A stretch of DNA of 64,000 nucleotides, taken from NCBI RefSeq assembly GCF_009917525.1, contig NZ_QZDU01000009.1:1-64000 (forward strand), given 5' to 3'. The stretch's first letter is position 1; the number at the start of each line of letters is the position of its first letter. The notes beneath the pieces are model-generated. The model saw only the letters and a list, made by a program, of their open reading frames with translations, did no database searches and was not told the DNA's origin. Both the position numbers and the translations under genes were made by a program. Shown piece by piece: positions 52,876 to 59,808 of this stretch. The stretch is from Acutalibacter sp. 1XD8-36. Lineage in GTDB: Bacteria > Bacillota > Clostridia > Oscillospirales > Acutalibacteraceae.

Positions 52876-53778
52876 ATGTTCGGATATGTGCGCCCATATA
52901 AGCCCGAGCTGCTGGTAAAGGAGTACGGGCAGTATAAGGCAATATACTGCCAGCTCTGCCGGGTGCTTGGGGACGAATACGGCGTGCTGGCCCGCTTTGC
53001 CCTGAGCTATGACTGCGCGTTCTACGCCATGCTGGCCCTGTCGGTGACAGGCAGCCGGGTGGAGGAGCAGAAGCGGCGCTGTGTGTGCAATCCCTTAAAG
53101 GCCTGCACATATCTCCCAAGCCCCGGGGAGGCATATAAAAAGGCGGCAGCCCTCTGTGTGCTGCTGACGTATCATAAGCTCCGGGACGACTGTGAGGACG
53201 AGGGCTTTTTCGCCTCCCTTGGAAGCAGGCTGCTGCTGCCGGTAGTCTCACCAAAGGCCGGGAGGGCGGCAAGGCAGTATCCCGGCATGGCAGGCATAGT
53301 GGAGAAGGCCATGGAGAGCCAGCGGCAGGCCGAGGAGGAGGGCGCGGGGGTAGACCGCTGTGCGGAGCCCACGGCGAATCTTCTTGGGGAGCTTTTCGGG
53401 GAGCTGGCAGGCTGCGATAGCAAGCAGCGCCCGGCGCTGGAGAGCTTTGGGTACTTCCTTGGCAGGTGGGTGTACCTGATGGATGCGGCGGACGACCTGG
53501 CGGAGGATATGCGCTCGGGGAGCTTTAACCCGTTCATAAAGCGCCTGGGCCTTGAGGGAAAGAAGGAGCTCACCCAGGAGGAGCGCAGGGCCGCGGACGA
53601 GGCCTGCAACGAAGCACTGAACGCAACGGCGGCAAGGCTGGTGCTGGCGGCAAACCTAATCGAGCTGGGGCAGTTCGGCCCCATTATCGAGAATGTGGCC
53701 CAAAAGGGCCTGGCGGAGGTCCAGCGGGAAATCCTGTTCCTGCACATAAGGGAGAAGCCCAAACGCGAGCTAAAGTAA
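52876..53778 (+). CDS. DUF5685-type protein
   Basis: A 300-aa protein opening with MFGYVRPYKPEL..KEY..YKAIYCQLCR, a block I associate with DUF5685, a Clostridia family of unknown function. It is mostly helical with conserved Cys residues (YCQLC; CVCNPLKAC) and Asp-rich helices (YHKLRDDCED; YLMDAADDLAEDM) whose spacing resembles prenyl-synthase-like folds, though I cannot confirm that. It precedes the J-domain gene, with a repeat copy between. Confidence 0.8.
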   Translation: MFGYVRPYKPELLVKEYGQYKAIYCQLCRVLGDEYGVLARFALSYDCAFYAMLALSVTGSRVEEQKRRCVCNPLKACTYLPSPGEAYKKAAALCVLLTYHKLRDDCEDEGFFASLGSRLLLPVVSPKAGRAARQYPGMAGIVEKAMESQRQAEEEGAGVDRCAEPTANLLGELFGELAGCDSKQRPALESFGYFLGRWVYLMDAADDLAEDMRSGSFNPFIKRLGLEGKKELTQEERRAADEACNEALNATAARLVLAANLIELGQFGPIIENVAQKGLAEVQREILFLHIREKPKRELK

Positions 53779-53811
53779 AAGCTTTATCCGCCTTTAGAAA
53801 GGGCGGCAGGG
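53776..53811 (+). repeat. Dispersed hairpin repeat, short copy C (after the DUF5685 gene)
   Basis: Starts at the DUF5685 stop: GTAAAAGCTTTATCCGCC, then TTTAGAAAGGGCGGCAGGG. It corresponds to the first hairpin of copies A and B (arms CCGCCTTT and AAAGGGCGG) and then ends; the later two hairpins are absent. Confidence 0.6.
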
Positions 53812-53860
53812 ACAAAAGGCCATAAACATACTCAAAACAATAAAGGGAAGGGTTTAATCA

Positions 53861-54493
53861 ATGAGTGATCCGTACAAGGCGCTGGGGGTATCCCGCACCG
53901 CCACAGACGAGGAGATTAAGGACGCATACCGCAAGCTTGCCAAGAAATACCATCCTGACCAGTACGCCGAGAGCCCCTTGAAGGAGCTTGCCGACGAGAA
54001 GATGAAGGAGATAAACGAGGCCTATGACACTATAACGGCCCAGCGGCGCAGCGGCAGTAAGGGCGGATACAGCGCGGGCTACGGCTCAGGCTATAACACC
54101 GGCGCGGGAGCCTACGGACCCTCGGGCTTTGGCGACGTGCGCAGCCTTATTATGTCCGGGCGCTTCGCGGACGCCGAGCAGATACTAAACGGCGTCCCGG
54201 CTGACAGGCGGAACGCCGAGTGGTATTTCCTCAAGGGCTCCGTGCTGTACCGCCGGGGCTGGCTGGAGGAGGCGAAGGACCACTTCTCCAGGGCCTGCCA
54301 GATGGACCCGGGGAACCCGGAGTACAGCGCGGCTTTAAACCAGGCCATGAACCAAAGGGGCGGCATGTACGGCGGCTATAACCCGGGCAGGAGCACCGGC
54401 GGCGAGTGCAACACCTGCGACATGTGCTCGGGGCTCCTGATGGCGGACTGCTGCTGTGAGTGCATGGGCGGCGACCTGATACCCTGCTGCTAA
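53861..54493 (+). CDS. J-domain protein with TPR and Cys-rich tail
   Basis: A 210-aa protein. Residues 1-65 are a DnaJ J-domain with the HPD triad (31-33), which stimulates DnaK ATPase. A Gly/Tyr/Ser-rich linker (about 68-90) follows, then a TPR-like helical pair (about 93-160), and a C-terminal stretch with eleven Cys in the last 35 residues. The tail could bind metal or carry disulfides. No membrane segment. It probably recruits DnaK to a specific target. It is 16 nt ahead of a membrane-protein gene. Confidence 0.85.
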   Translation: MSDPYKALGVSRTATDEEIKDAYRKLAKKYHPDQYAESPLKELADEKMKEINEAYDTITAQRRSGSKGGYSAGYGSGYNTGAGAYGPSGFGDVRSLIMSGRFADAEQILNGVPADRRNAEWYFLKGSVLYRRGWLEEAKDHFSRACQMDPGNPEYSAALNQAMNQRGGMYGGYNPGRSTGGECNTCDMCSGLLMADCCCECMGGDLIPCC

Positions 54494-54508
54494 GAGGGGC
54501 CGGGAGAT

Positions 54509-55051
54509 ATGAGAGGCAATACAGCTAAAATCGCCGTATGCGGGGTGGTATCGGCCCTCTCGGTGGTGCTGATGATGTTTGAGGGGCTGGTGCAGGTGGC
54601 CTCCATCGCCATACCGGCCATAGCCGGGTGCCTGCTGATACCCATTGTAGCCGAGGCCGGCGCAGGCTGGGCCCTGGGCTCCTATGGGGCCACGGCCACA
54701 TTATGTATGTTCATAGCCCCCGACAGGGAGGCGGTGCTGATATACCTGCTGTTCTTCGGGTATTACCCGGTGCTGTTCGCGTGGCTGAGCAAGATAAAGA
54801 GCCCTGTGCTCTGCTGGCTGGCAAAGCTGGGGGTGTTTAATACAGCCGCAGCCCTTGAGGCGGCCCTCACGGTCTATGTGCTGGGGATACCCTGGGAGGA
54901 CATACCGTTTTTGCCAATGCCCTGGGGCCTTATAGCGCTGGCTGTATTGGCAAACCTGGTGTTCGTGCTCTATGATAAAACCCTGCAGGGGCTGATAAGG
55001 GAGTACTTCAGGAGGCTCCACGGGAAGCTGGCGGGATATTTTAAAAACTGA
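54509..55051 (+). CDS. Integral membrane protein, possible ECF-type substrate component
   Basis: A 180-aa hydrophobic protein with about five or six helices. It starts with a short RGNTAKIAVCGVVSALSVVLMM helix resembling S components of energy-coupling transporters or DUF2232-like proteins. No transporter ATPase is nearby. The similarity is suggestive only. Start: GGGGCCGGGAGAT. In tandem with the J-domain gene (15-nt gap), so it is likely co-expressed. Confidence 0.65.
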   Translation: MRGNTAKIAVCGVVSALSVVLMMFEGLVQVASIAIPAIAGCLLIPIVAEAGAGWALGSYGATATLCMFIAPDREAVLIYLLFFGYYPVLFAWLSKIKSPVLCWLAKLGVFNTAAALEAALTVYVLGIPWEDIPFLPMPWGLIALAVLANLVFVLYDKTLQGLIREYFRRLHGKLAGYFKN

Positions 55052-55078
55052 CGGTTATATGCCGTGGAGGGTTGGATA

Positions 55079-55192
55079 ATGAAGCCGGACCGGCAGCCGT
55101 CAGCGGGCAGGATAGAATTGGAGGCCGGAAACCGGTACTTTTTACGCTGGGAGTTTAAGGGCGCAAGGGGAAAATGCGAGCTGCGCTGGTGA
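55079..55192 (+). CDS. Putative 37-aa small protein
   Basis: An ATG-to-TGA frame of 37 codons with GGAGGG 7 nt upstream, directly after the membrane-protein gene and before the terminator at 55213. The product is basic, with Gly, Arg and aromatic residues alternating as in a beta hairpin (ELEAGNRYFLRWEFKG). No known family. The rest of 55052-55352 holds the terminator and the rpiR promoter. Confidence 0.4.
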   Translation: MKPDRQPSAGRIELEAGNRYFLRWEFKGARGKCELRW

Positions 55193-55212
55193 AAAATGCA
55201 GCTTTCAGTTTA

Positions 55213-55250
55213 TCGGGCAGTTATCCCAAAAAGGGGACTGCCCGGTTTTT
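55213..55250 (+). terminator. Rho-independent terminator
   Basis: CGGGCAGT (55214-55221) pairs with ACTGCCCG (55237-55244), extended by an inner CCC/GGG, and is followed by five T. It ends the NUDIX-to-membrane-protein run. Confidence 0.88.
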
Positions 55251-55285
55251 GTGCTTTAGCCGGAGAGAATTTATTTGAATAGGAC

Positions 55286-55314
55286 TTGATTTTTGCCTGA
55301 AAAGGACGTAAAAT
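55286..55314 (+). promoter_or_regulatory. Sigma-A promoter of the rpiR-to-ispH operon
   Basis: TTGATT (55286-55291), 17 nt, TAAAAT (55309-55314), 38 nt before the rpiR ATG. Confidence 0.75.
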
Positions 55315-55352
55315 CATGTTAAATACGTTTTTTTGGAGGAATAAAGCGACCT

Positions 55353-56225
55353 ATGAACGATCAGCTTTCCGAAAAGATACAGGAGAACCGCCGGGGCTTC
55401 TCAAAGAGCCAGCGGGCCATCGCCAGATATTTGCAGGAGCACCCCGAAGAAGTTGCCTTTATGACAGCCTCCCGCCTGGGCTCCACGGTGGGGGTCAGCG
55501 AGTCCACGGTGGTGCGCTTCGCCACGGAGATAGGCTACTCCGGGTATCCGGCGATGCAGCAGGCCGTGCAGGAGATGATACGCAACAAAATGACCAGCTT
55601 CCAGCGCCTGGAGATGACCTCCAGGAACATACCGCCGGATAAGCTCCTGGACGCCGTGCTGGGGCAGGATATAGACATACTGCGCCGCACAAGGGAGGGC
55701 GTGGACAGGGAGGAGTTCTATAGGGCGGTGGACGCCCTGGTGAACGCCAGGAGGGTCTTTGTCTTGGGGGCGGGGAGCTCCCTGGCCCTGGCGACCTTCC
55801 TGGCCCACTATATGCAGCTGGTTTTCGACAGCGTGCAGCTCATAGAGGCTACAAGCGAGGCGCAGATACTTCAGCAGATGGTCCATGTGGACAGGGAGGA
55901 CGCGATAATCGCCATCAGCTTCCCCCGGTACTCCAAGAAGGCTGCAAGGGCTTTGCAGTATGCCTCAAGGCAGGGCATGACGGCTATAGCCATAACCGAC
56001 AGCACCGCCTCCCCCCTGGCACAGAGCGCCTCACATGTGCTGCTGGCAAGGAGCGATATGGTGTCCTTTGTGGACTCCCTGGTGGGGCCGCTCAGCGTGA
56101 TAAACGCCCTGATTGTCACGGCGGCTATCCGGAGGAAGAAGGAGGTCATAAATGTGCTGGAGAGGATAGAGGGCATTTGGGACGAGTACGGAGTATATGA
56201 GAAGGTGGAGGAGAGGAACAGCTGA
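55353..56225 (+). CDS. MurR/RpiR-family transcriptional regulator
   Basis: A 290-aa regulator: an N-terminal HTH_6 domain (about 5-80, with SKSQRAIARYLQEHPEEVAFMTASRLGSTVGVSESTVVRFATEIGYSGY) and a C-terminal SIS domain (about 125-260, VFVLGAGSSLALA, ISFPRYSKKAARAL) that binds phosphosugars. Such proteins usually control amino-sugar catabolism, but no sugar genes follow. Instead it heads an operon with a flavoprotein, cmk, plsC and ispH-rpsA. Confidence 0.92.
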   Translation: MNDQLSEKIQENRRGFSKSQRAIARYLQEHPEEVAFMTASRLGSTVGVSESTVVRFATEIGYSGYPAMQQAVQEMIRNKMTSFQRLEMTSRNIPPDKLLDAVLGQDIDILRRTREGVDREEFYRAVDALVNARRVFVLGAGSSLALATFLAHYMQLVFDSVQLIEATSEAQILQQMVHVDREDAIIAISFPRYSKKAARALQYASRQGMTAIAITDSTASPLAQSASHVLLARSDMVSFVDSLVGPLSVINALIVTAAIRRKKEVINVLERIEGIWDEYGVYEKVEERNS

Positions 56226-57460
56226 GAGACGTTATTATAGTCGGGGCCGGGGCTGCGGGGCTTATGGCTGCGGGCCACTGCGCCGGGCGGGGGCTTGACA
56301 CCCTGGTGCTTGACAAAAATGAGCTGCCCGGGCGCAAGCTGAGGATTACAGGCAAGGGGCGCTGCAATGTGACGAACAACTGCCCGCCGGAGGAGGTCAT
56401 CTCCGCCGCCAGGGGAGGCAGGTTCCTCTACAGCGCGCTTTCGGGCTTCACCCCCGGGGATACTATGGCCTTTTTCGAGGGCCTTGGCGTTCCGCTGAAA
56501 ACTGAGCGGGGACGCAGGGTCTTTCCCCAATCGGACAGGGCGGCTGATATAGCCGGGGCCCTTGCGCGCTTTGCAGGGGGCGCGGAGCTTCGCCGGGAGA
56601 CGGTAACCGAGGTGCTTGCGGAGAATGGGCATATTACCGGGGTAAGGACGAATAAAGGATATTATAAGGGGAGAAATGTGCTGCTGGCCTGCGGCGGGGC
56701 CTCATATCCGGCAACCGGCTCGGACGGGTCGGGCTACAGGCTCTGTGAGAGGCTTGGGCATACCATAGCCCCCATAGGGCCGTCCCTGGTGCCGCTTGTT
56801 GAGGCGGGAGAGCTTTGCCAAAGGCTTATGGGCCTGTCCCTGCGAAACGTAGGGGTCAGGGTCAATGCTGCTGGGAAAAGGAAGCCGGTATATGAGGACT
56901 TCGGGGAGCTGCTCTTTACGCACTTCGGGCTTTCAGGGCCCACTATTTTGAGCGCCTCCGCGTTTATGCGCCCTATGGAGCCCGGGGCCTATACGGTGCA
57001 TATAGACTTAAAGCCCGCCCTGGACGAGGGGCAGCTGGACGCAAGGCTCCTGAGGGACCTGGAGGAGAACAGGAACCGGCAGCTGATAAATTCCCTTGAC
57101 AGGCTCCTGCCCCAGAAGCTGATACCTGTGGCGGTTGAGCGCTCGGGCGTGCCCGGGGAGACAAGGTGCAACTCTATAACCAGGGAGCAGCGAAGGAGCC
57201 TGCTTGGGATACTAAAGGACTTCACGGTAGAGATAGAGGGCTTCAGGCCCATTGCGGAAGCGATAGTTACCGCCGGGGGCGTGAGCCTTAAGGAGGTTGA
57301 CCCCAGGACCATGGGCTCGAAGCTTATAGAGGGGCTGTACTTTGCCGGGGAAATGCTGGACGTGGACGCGCCTACAGGGGGGTACAATTTACAGATAGCC
57401 TTTGCCACCGGAAGGCTTGCAGGGGTGAGCATGGGAAAACCGGAGGGAGCAAATGGATAA
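56222..57460 (+). CDS. FAD-dependent oxidoreductase (HI0933/YhiN/BaiN-like), probable CTG start
   Basis: A flavoprotein of about 412 aa. The first ATG (56264) would cut off the FAD-binding strand. Read upstream in the same frame, the codons give RDVIIVGAGAAGLMAA, the intact Gly-x-Gly-x-x-Gly dinucleotide motif. The frame holds no ATG, GTG or TTG before the upstream stop at 56198; a CTG at 56222 overlaps the rpiR TGA (CTGA) and has GGAGGAGAGG 7-8 nt upstream. Other motifs: GRKLRITGKGRCNVTN, YPATGSDGSGY, and a C-terminal GLYFAGEMLDVDAPTGGYNLQIAFATGRLAG. Substrate unknown; relatives include BaiN of bile-acid metabolism. Confidence 0.85.
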   Translation: MRDVIIVGAGAAGLMAAGHCAGRGLDTLVLDKNELPGRKLRITGKGRCNVTNNCPPEEVISAARGGRFLYSALSGFTPGDTMAFFEGLGVPLKTERGRRVFPQSDRAADIAGALARFAGGAELRRETVTEVLAENGHITGVRTNKGYYKGRNVLLACGGASYPATGSDGSGYRLCERLGHTIAPIGPSLVPLVEAGELCQRLMGLSLRNVGVRVNAAGKRKPVYEDFGELLFTHFGLSGPTILSASAFMRPMEPGAYTVHIDLKPALDEGQLDARLLRDLEENRNRQLINSLDRLLPQKLIPVAVERSGVPGETRCNSITREQRRSLLGILKDFTVEIEGFRPIAEAIVTAGGVSLKEVDPRTMGSKLIEGLYFAGEMLDVDAPTGGYNLQIAFATGRLAGVSMGKPEGANG

Positions 57461-57863
57461 GGGGCTTTTGGGCCGGGAGGATGTGCTGAGCATTGCCCGG
57501 GGGATAGAGTTTATGGGGCCGGAATGCTGGCTGACCTCAGGGGCGGCACTGGTGCTGTTCGGAGTAAGGGAGAACACCCGCGACGTGGACCTTGTTTGCA
57601 CAAAGGAGCTTGCAGACCGGCTTGAGGCAGAGGGGTACCCCTTCCGCCGGGACGGGCTGGACAATACCAGGATTTTCTCTATAAACGAGTATGTGGAGGT
57701 CTTGGAGGACTGGGAGACCGAGGAGGTCGTTGAGATAGAGGGGCTGCGGTCGGCAAGCCTTCTGAGCATAAGGAAGCAGAAGGAGGCTTTGGGCCGGGAG
57801 AAAGACCTGAGGGATATCGCCTTGATAGACGGCTTCATAAGGGAGAAGGAGGGGAAGCTATGA
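57453..57863 (+). CDS. Nucleotidyltransferase-fold protein
   Basis: A 136-aa protein resembling minimal nucleotidyltransferases (DUF6036/AbiEii-like): the core TSGAALVLFGVRENTRDVDLVCT (about 28-51) gives Gly-Ala-x-Ala and Arg-x-x-x-Asp-x-Asp. A second acidic site and a Lys-rich end (KQKEALGREKDLRDIALI) follow. The ATG lies inside the flavoprotein end (8-nt overlap). No antitoxin-like partner is next to it, so a toxin-antitoxin reading is not supported. Confidence 0.7.
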   Translation: MDKGLLGREDVLSIARGIEFMGPECWLTSGAALVLFGVRENTRDVDLVCTKELADRLEAEGYPFRRDGLDNTRIFSINEYVEVLEDWETEEVVEIEGLRSASLLSIRKQKEALGREKDLRDIALIDGFIREKEGKL

Positions 57864-58420
57864 TTAGGCTTGAAACGCCCAGGCTGGTTATCCGTGACTA
57901 TATGCCCTGTGACGAGGAAGAATATTATCAGCTCAAGTCCGACGAGGGGGCGATGCTCAAGTACCAGTGGGATATCATGGTACACAGCCGGGAGGAATCC
58001 GACAGGGAGTTCGCGGGCATTCTTGAGGACGCTTTGAAGCCTGACAGGAAGTTCTATTTTTTCCGGGTGGAGCTGAAGGAAAGCGGCAGGCAGCTGGGCT
58101 CTGTGGGCTATACCGTTGGGGAACGCACACCGGTGGGCAAGCTTGTCCACGCCGGGTACTTCTACTTCCCGGAGTTCTGGGGGCAGGGGTACGGCACCGA
58201 GGCCTTTGGGGAGGTCCTGCGCTTCGCCTTTGAGGAGGACGGCGTGTACAGGGTCACTACCGGGTGCCTTCAGGAGAACAGGGGCTCGGAGCGGATAATG
58301 CAGAAATGCGGGCTTATAAAAGAGGCCGAGCACGTGGACTGGCAATGGCACCAGGACAGGATGAAGACAAGGCTTGAGTACAGGCTGCTGAAGCAGGAAT
58401 ACCGGCAGCTGAAGGGATAA
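57860..58420 (+). CDS. RimJ/RimL-type GNAT acetyltransferase
   Basis: A 186-aa GNAT with the RimJ/RimL pattern: RLETPRLVIRDYMPCDEEEYYQL at the start, a core strand VHAGYFYFPEFWGQGYGTEAFGEVLRFAFEE containing the acetyl-CoA loop (G-Q-G-Y-G-T-E), and GCLQENRGSERIMQKCGL. It acetylates an amine of a protein terminus or small molecule. It overlaps the nucleotidyltransferase by 4 nt (ATGA). Confidence 0.9.
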   Translation: MIRLETPRLVIRDYMPCDEEEYYQLKSDEGAMLKYQWDIMVHSREESDREFAGILEDALKPDRKFYFFRVELKESGRQLGSVGYTVGERTPVGKLVHAGYFYFPEFWGQGYGTEAFGEVLRFAFEEDGVYRVTTGCLQENRGSERIMQKCGLIKEAEHVDWQWHQDRMKTRLEYRLLKQEYRQLKG

Positions 58421-58443
58421 ATGAAGCAAGGGAGAGAGGAACT

Positions 58444-59124
58444 ATGTTTGCTATAGCGATAGACGGCCCGGCAGGGGCGGGGAAATCCAGTGTGGCAAAG
58501 GCCGCGGCAAAGGAGCTGGGCTTTACCTATGTGGACACCGGGGCCATATACAGGACCATAGCCCTGTACATGCTGGAAAACGGCGTGGATATTGAGGACC
58601 CGGCGGCGGTGACTAAGGCCCTGCCGGGGGTGGAGGTCTCCCTGGAATACGGGGAGTCCGGGCAGCGTACCCTTTTGGGAGGGCGCGACGTGTCCGGGGA
58701 GATACGCACCCAGAAGGTATCTATGGCGACCTCCAAATGGGTGGCCCATATCCCGGAGGTCAGGGCTTTTCTTGTGGAGGTCCAGCGGGAGCTGGCCAAA
58801 AAGCACAACGTGGTAATGGACGGCAGGGATATCGGCACGGTCATATTGCCCGGGGCCCAGCTAAAGGTGTTCCTCACGGCCTCGGCTGAGGAGCGGGCCA
58901 GAAGGCGCACGCTGCAGCTTGAGGAGGCAGGGGAGCAGGCGGACTTCCGGGAGGTGCTCAGGGAGGTAGTCCAGAGGGATAGGCAGGACTCGGCCCAGCT
59001 GGATTTGCGCCCTGAGGACGGCGTGATACTTGACACCACTGGCCTTAGCTTCCGGCAGGTGGTGCAGGAGCTCACCTCCATGGCCCGGGGGCGCATGGAG
59101 AATAAGGCGGGGGGTAGCGAGTAA
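58444..59124 (+). CDS. cmk: Cytidylate kinase
   Basis: A 226-aa CMP/dCMP kinase: P-loop GPAGAGKSS (8-16), the NMP-binding segment with D-T-G-A-I-Y-R-T, the VMDGRDIGTVILPGA block, and a lid with SAEERARRRTLQL. It is followed with no gap by plsC. The cmk-plsC-ispH order is typical of Clostridia. Confidence 0.96.
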   Translation: MFAIAIDGPAGAGKSSVAKAAAKELGFTYVDTGAIYRTIALYMLENGVDIEDPAAVTKALPGVEVSLEYGESGQRTLLGGRDVSGEIRTQKVSMATSKWVAHIPEVRAFLVEVQRELAKKHNVVMDGRDIGTVILPGAQLKVFLTASAEERARRRTLQLEEAGEQADFREVLREVVQRDRQDSAQLDLRPEDGVILDTTGLSFRQVVQELTSMARGRMENKAGGSE

Positions 59125-59808
59125 ATGGCAGAAAAGCGCGGGGCAAGACGGAAGGATTTACTGTACCTTATAGGCCAGTCGCTGCTGGCACTGTTCTACT
59201 ATCCGGTATTCAGGATAAGCGTCCGGGGCAGGGAGAATATACCGAAGGCCGGGCCGGTGCTCCTGTGCAGCAACCATATGGCAAAGCGGGACCCGGTTAT
59301 GCTGGGGGTGGCCCAGTGGCGTCAGGTGCTGTATATGGCCAAGGAGGAGCTCTTCCGGGGGAAGTTCCTGGGGGGGCTTCTGAGGCTGCTGGGGGCGTTC
59401 CCGGTGATAAGGGGCAGCGGCGGCACGGACGCTCTTGAGAACGCCTATAAGCTTCTTGACGAAAACGGCATGGTGGGCATATTTATCGAGGGCACACGGT
59501 CAAAGGACGGCCTGCTGCAAAGGCCAAAGACCGGCGCCGCGCTGCTGGCCTACCGCACCAAGGCCCCGGTAGTGCCGGTGTGTATCACCACCGGGGACGG
59601 CGGGCTGCCGAAGATGTTCAAGCGGCATATTATAAATATTGGCAAGCCCATACCTGCAAAGGACCTTAATATAAAAGACGACTCCAGCCTTGAGCTGAGG
59701 CGGGCCAGCAGGACTATTATGAAGGAGATAGCGGGACTGAGGGAGGAGACCCTAAAGGAGCTGGGGCTGCCCTCCCAGGCAGGTGAAGACAGGGAGGCGG
59801 CCCGGTGA
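59125..59808 (+). CDS. plsC: 1-acyl-sn-glycerol-3-phosphate acyltransferase (PlsC-like)
   Basis: A 227-aa membrane-associated acyltransferase: a hydrophobic N terminus, the catalytic motif N-H-M-A-K-R-D (His51, Asp56), FRGKFLGGLLRLLGAFPVIRG, and EGTRSKDG near 121-128, then a long C-terminal Lys/Glu helix. It acylates lysophosphatidate in phospholipid synthesis. It directly abuts cmk (TAA then ATG) and overlaps ispH (GTGA). Confidence 0.94.
   Translation: MAEKRGARRKDLLYLIGQSLLALFYYPVFRISVRGRENIPKAGPVLLCSNHMAKRDPVMLGVAQWRQVLYMAKEELFRGKFLGGLLRLLGAFPVIRGSGGTDALENAYKLLDENGMVGIFIEGTRSKDGLLQRPKTGAALLAYRTKAPVVPVCITTGDGGLPKMFKRHIINIGKPIPAKDLNIKDDSSLELRRASRTIMKEIAGLREETLKELGLPSQAGEDREAAR

Noticed and set aside
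57453-58420. Nucleotidyltransferase and GNAT as a toxin-antitoxin pair
   Set aside because: The nucleotidyltransferase lacks an adjacent AbiEi-like antitoxin, the GNAT is RimJ/RimL-like, and both are inside a housekeeping operon with overlapping ends.
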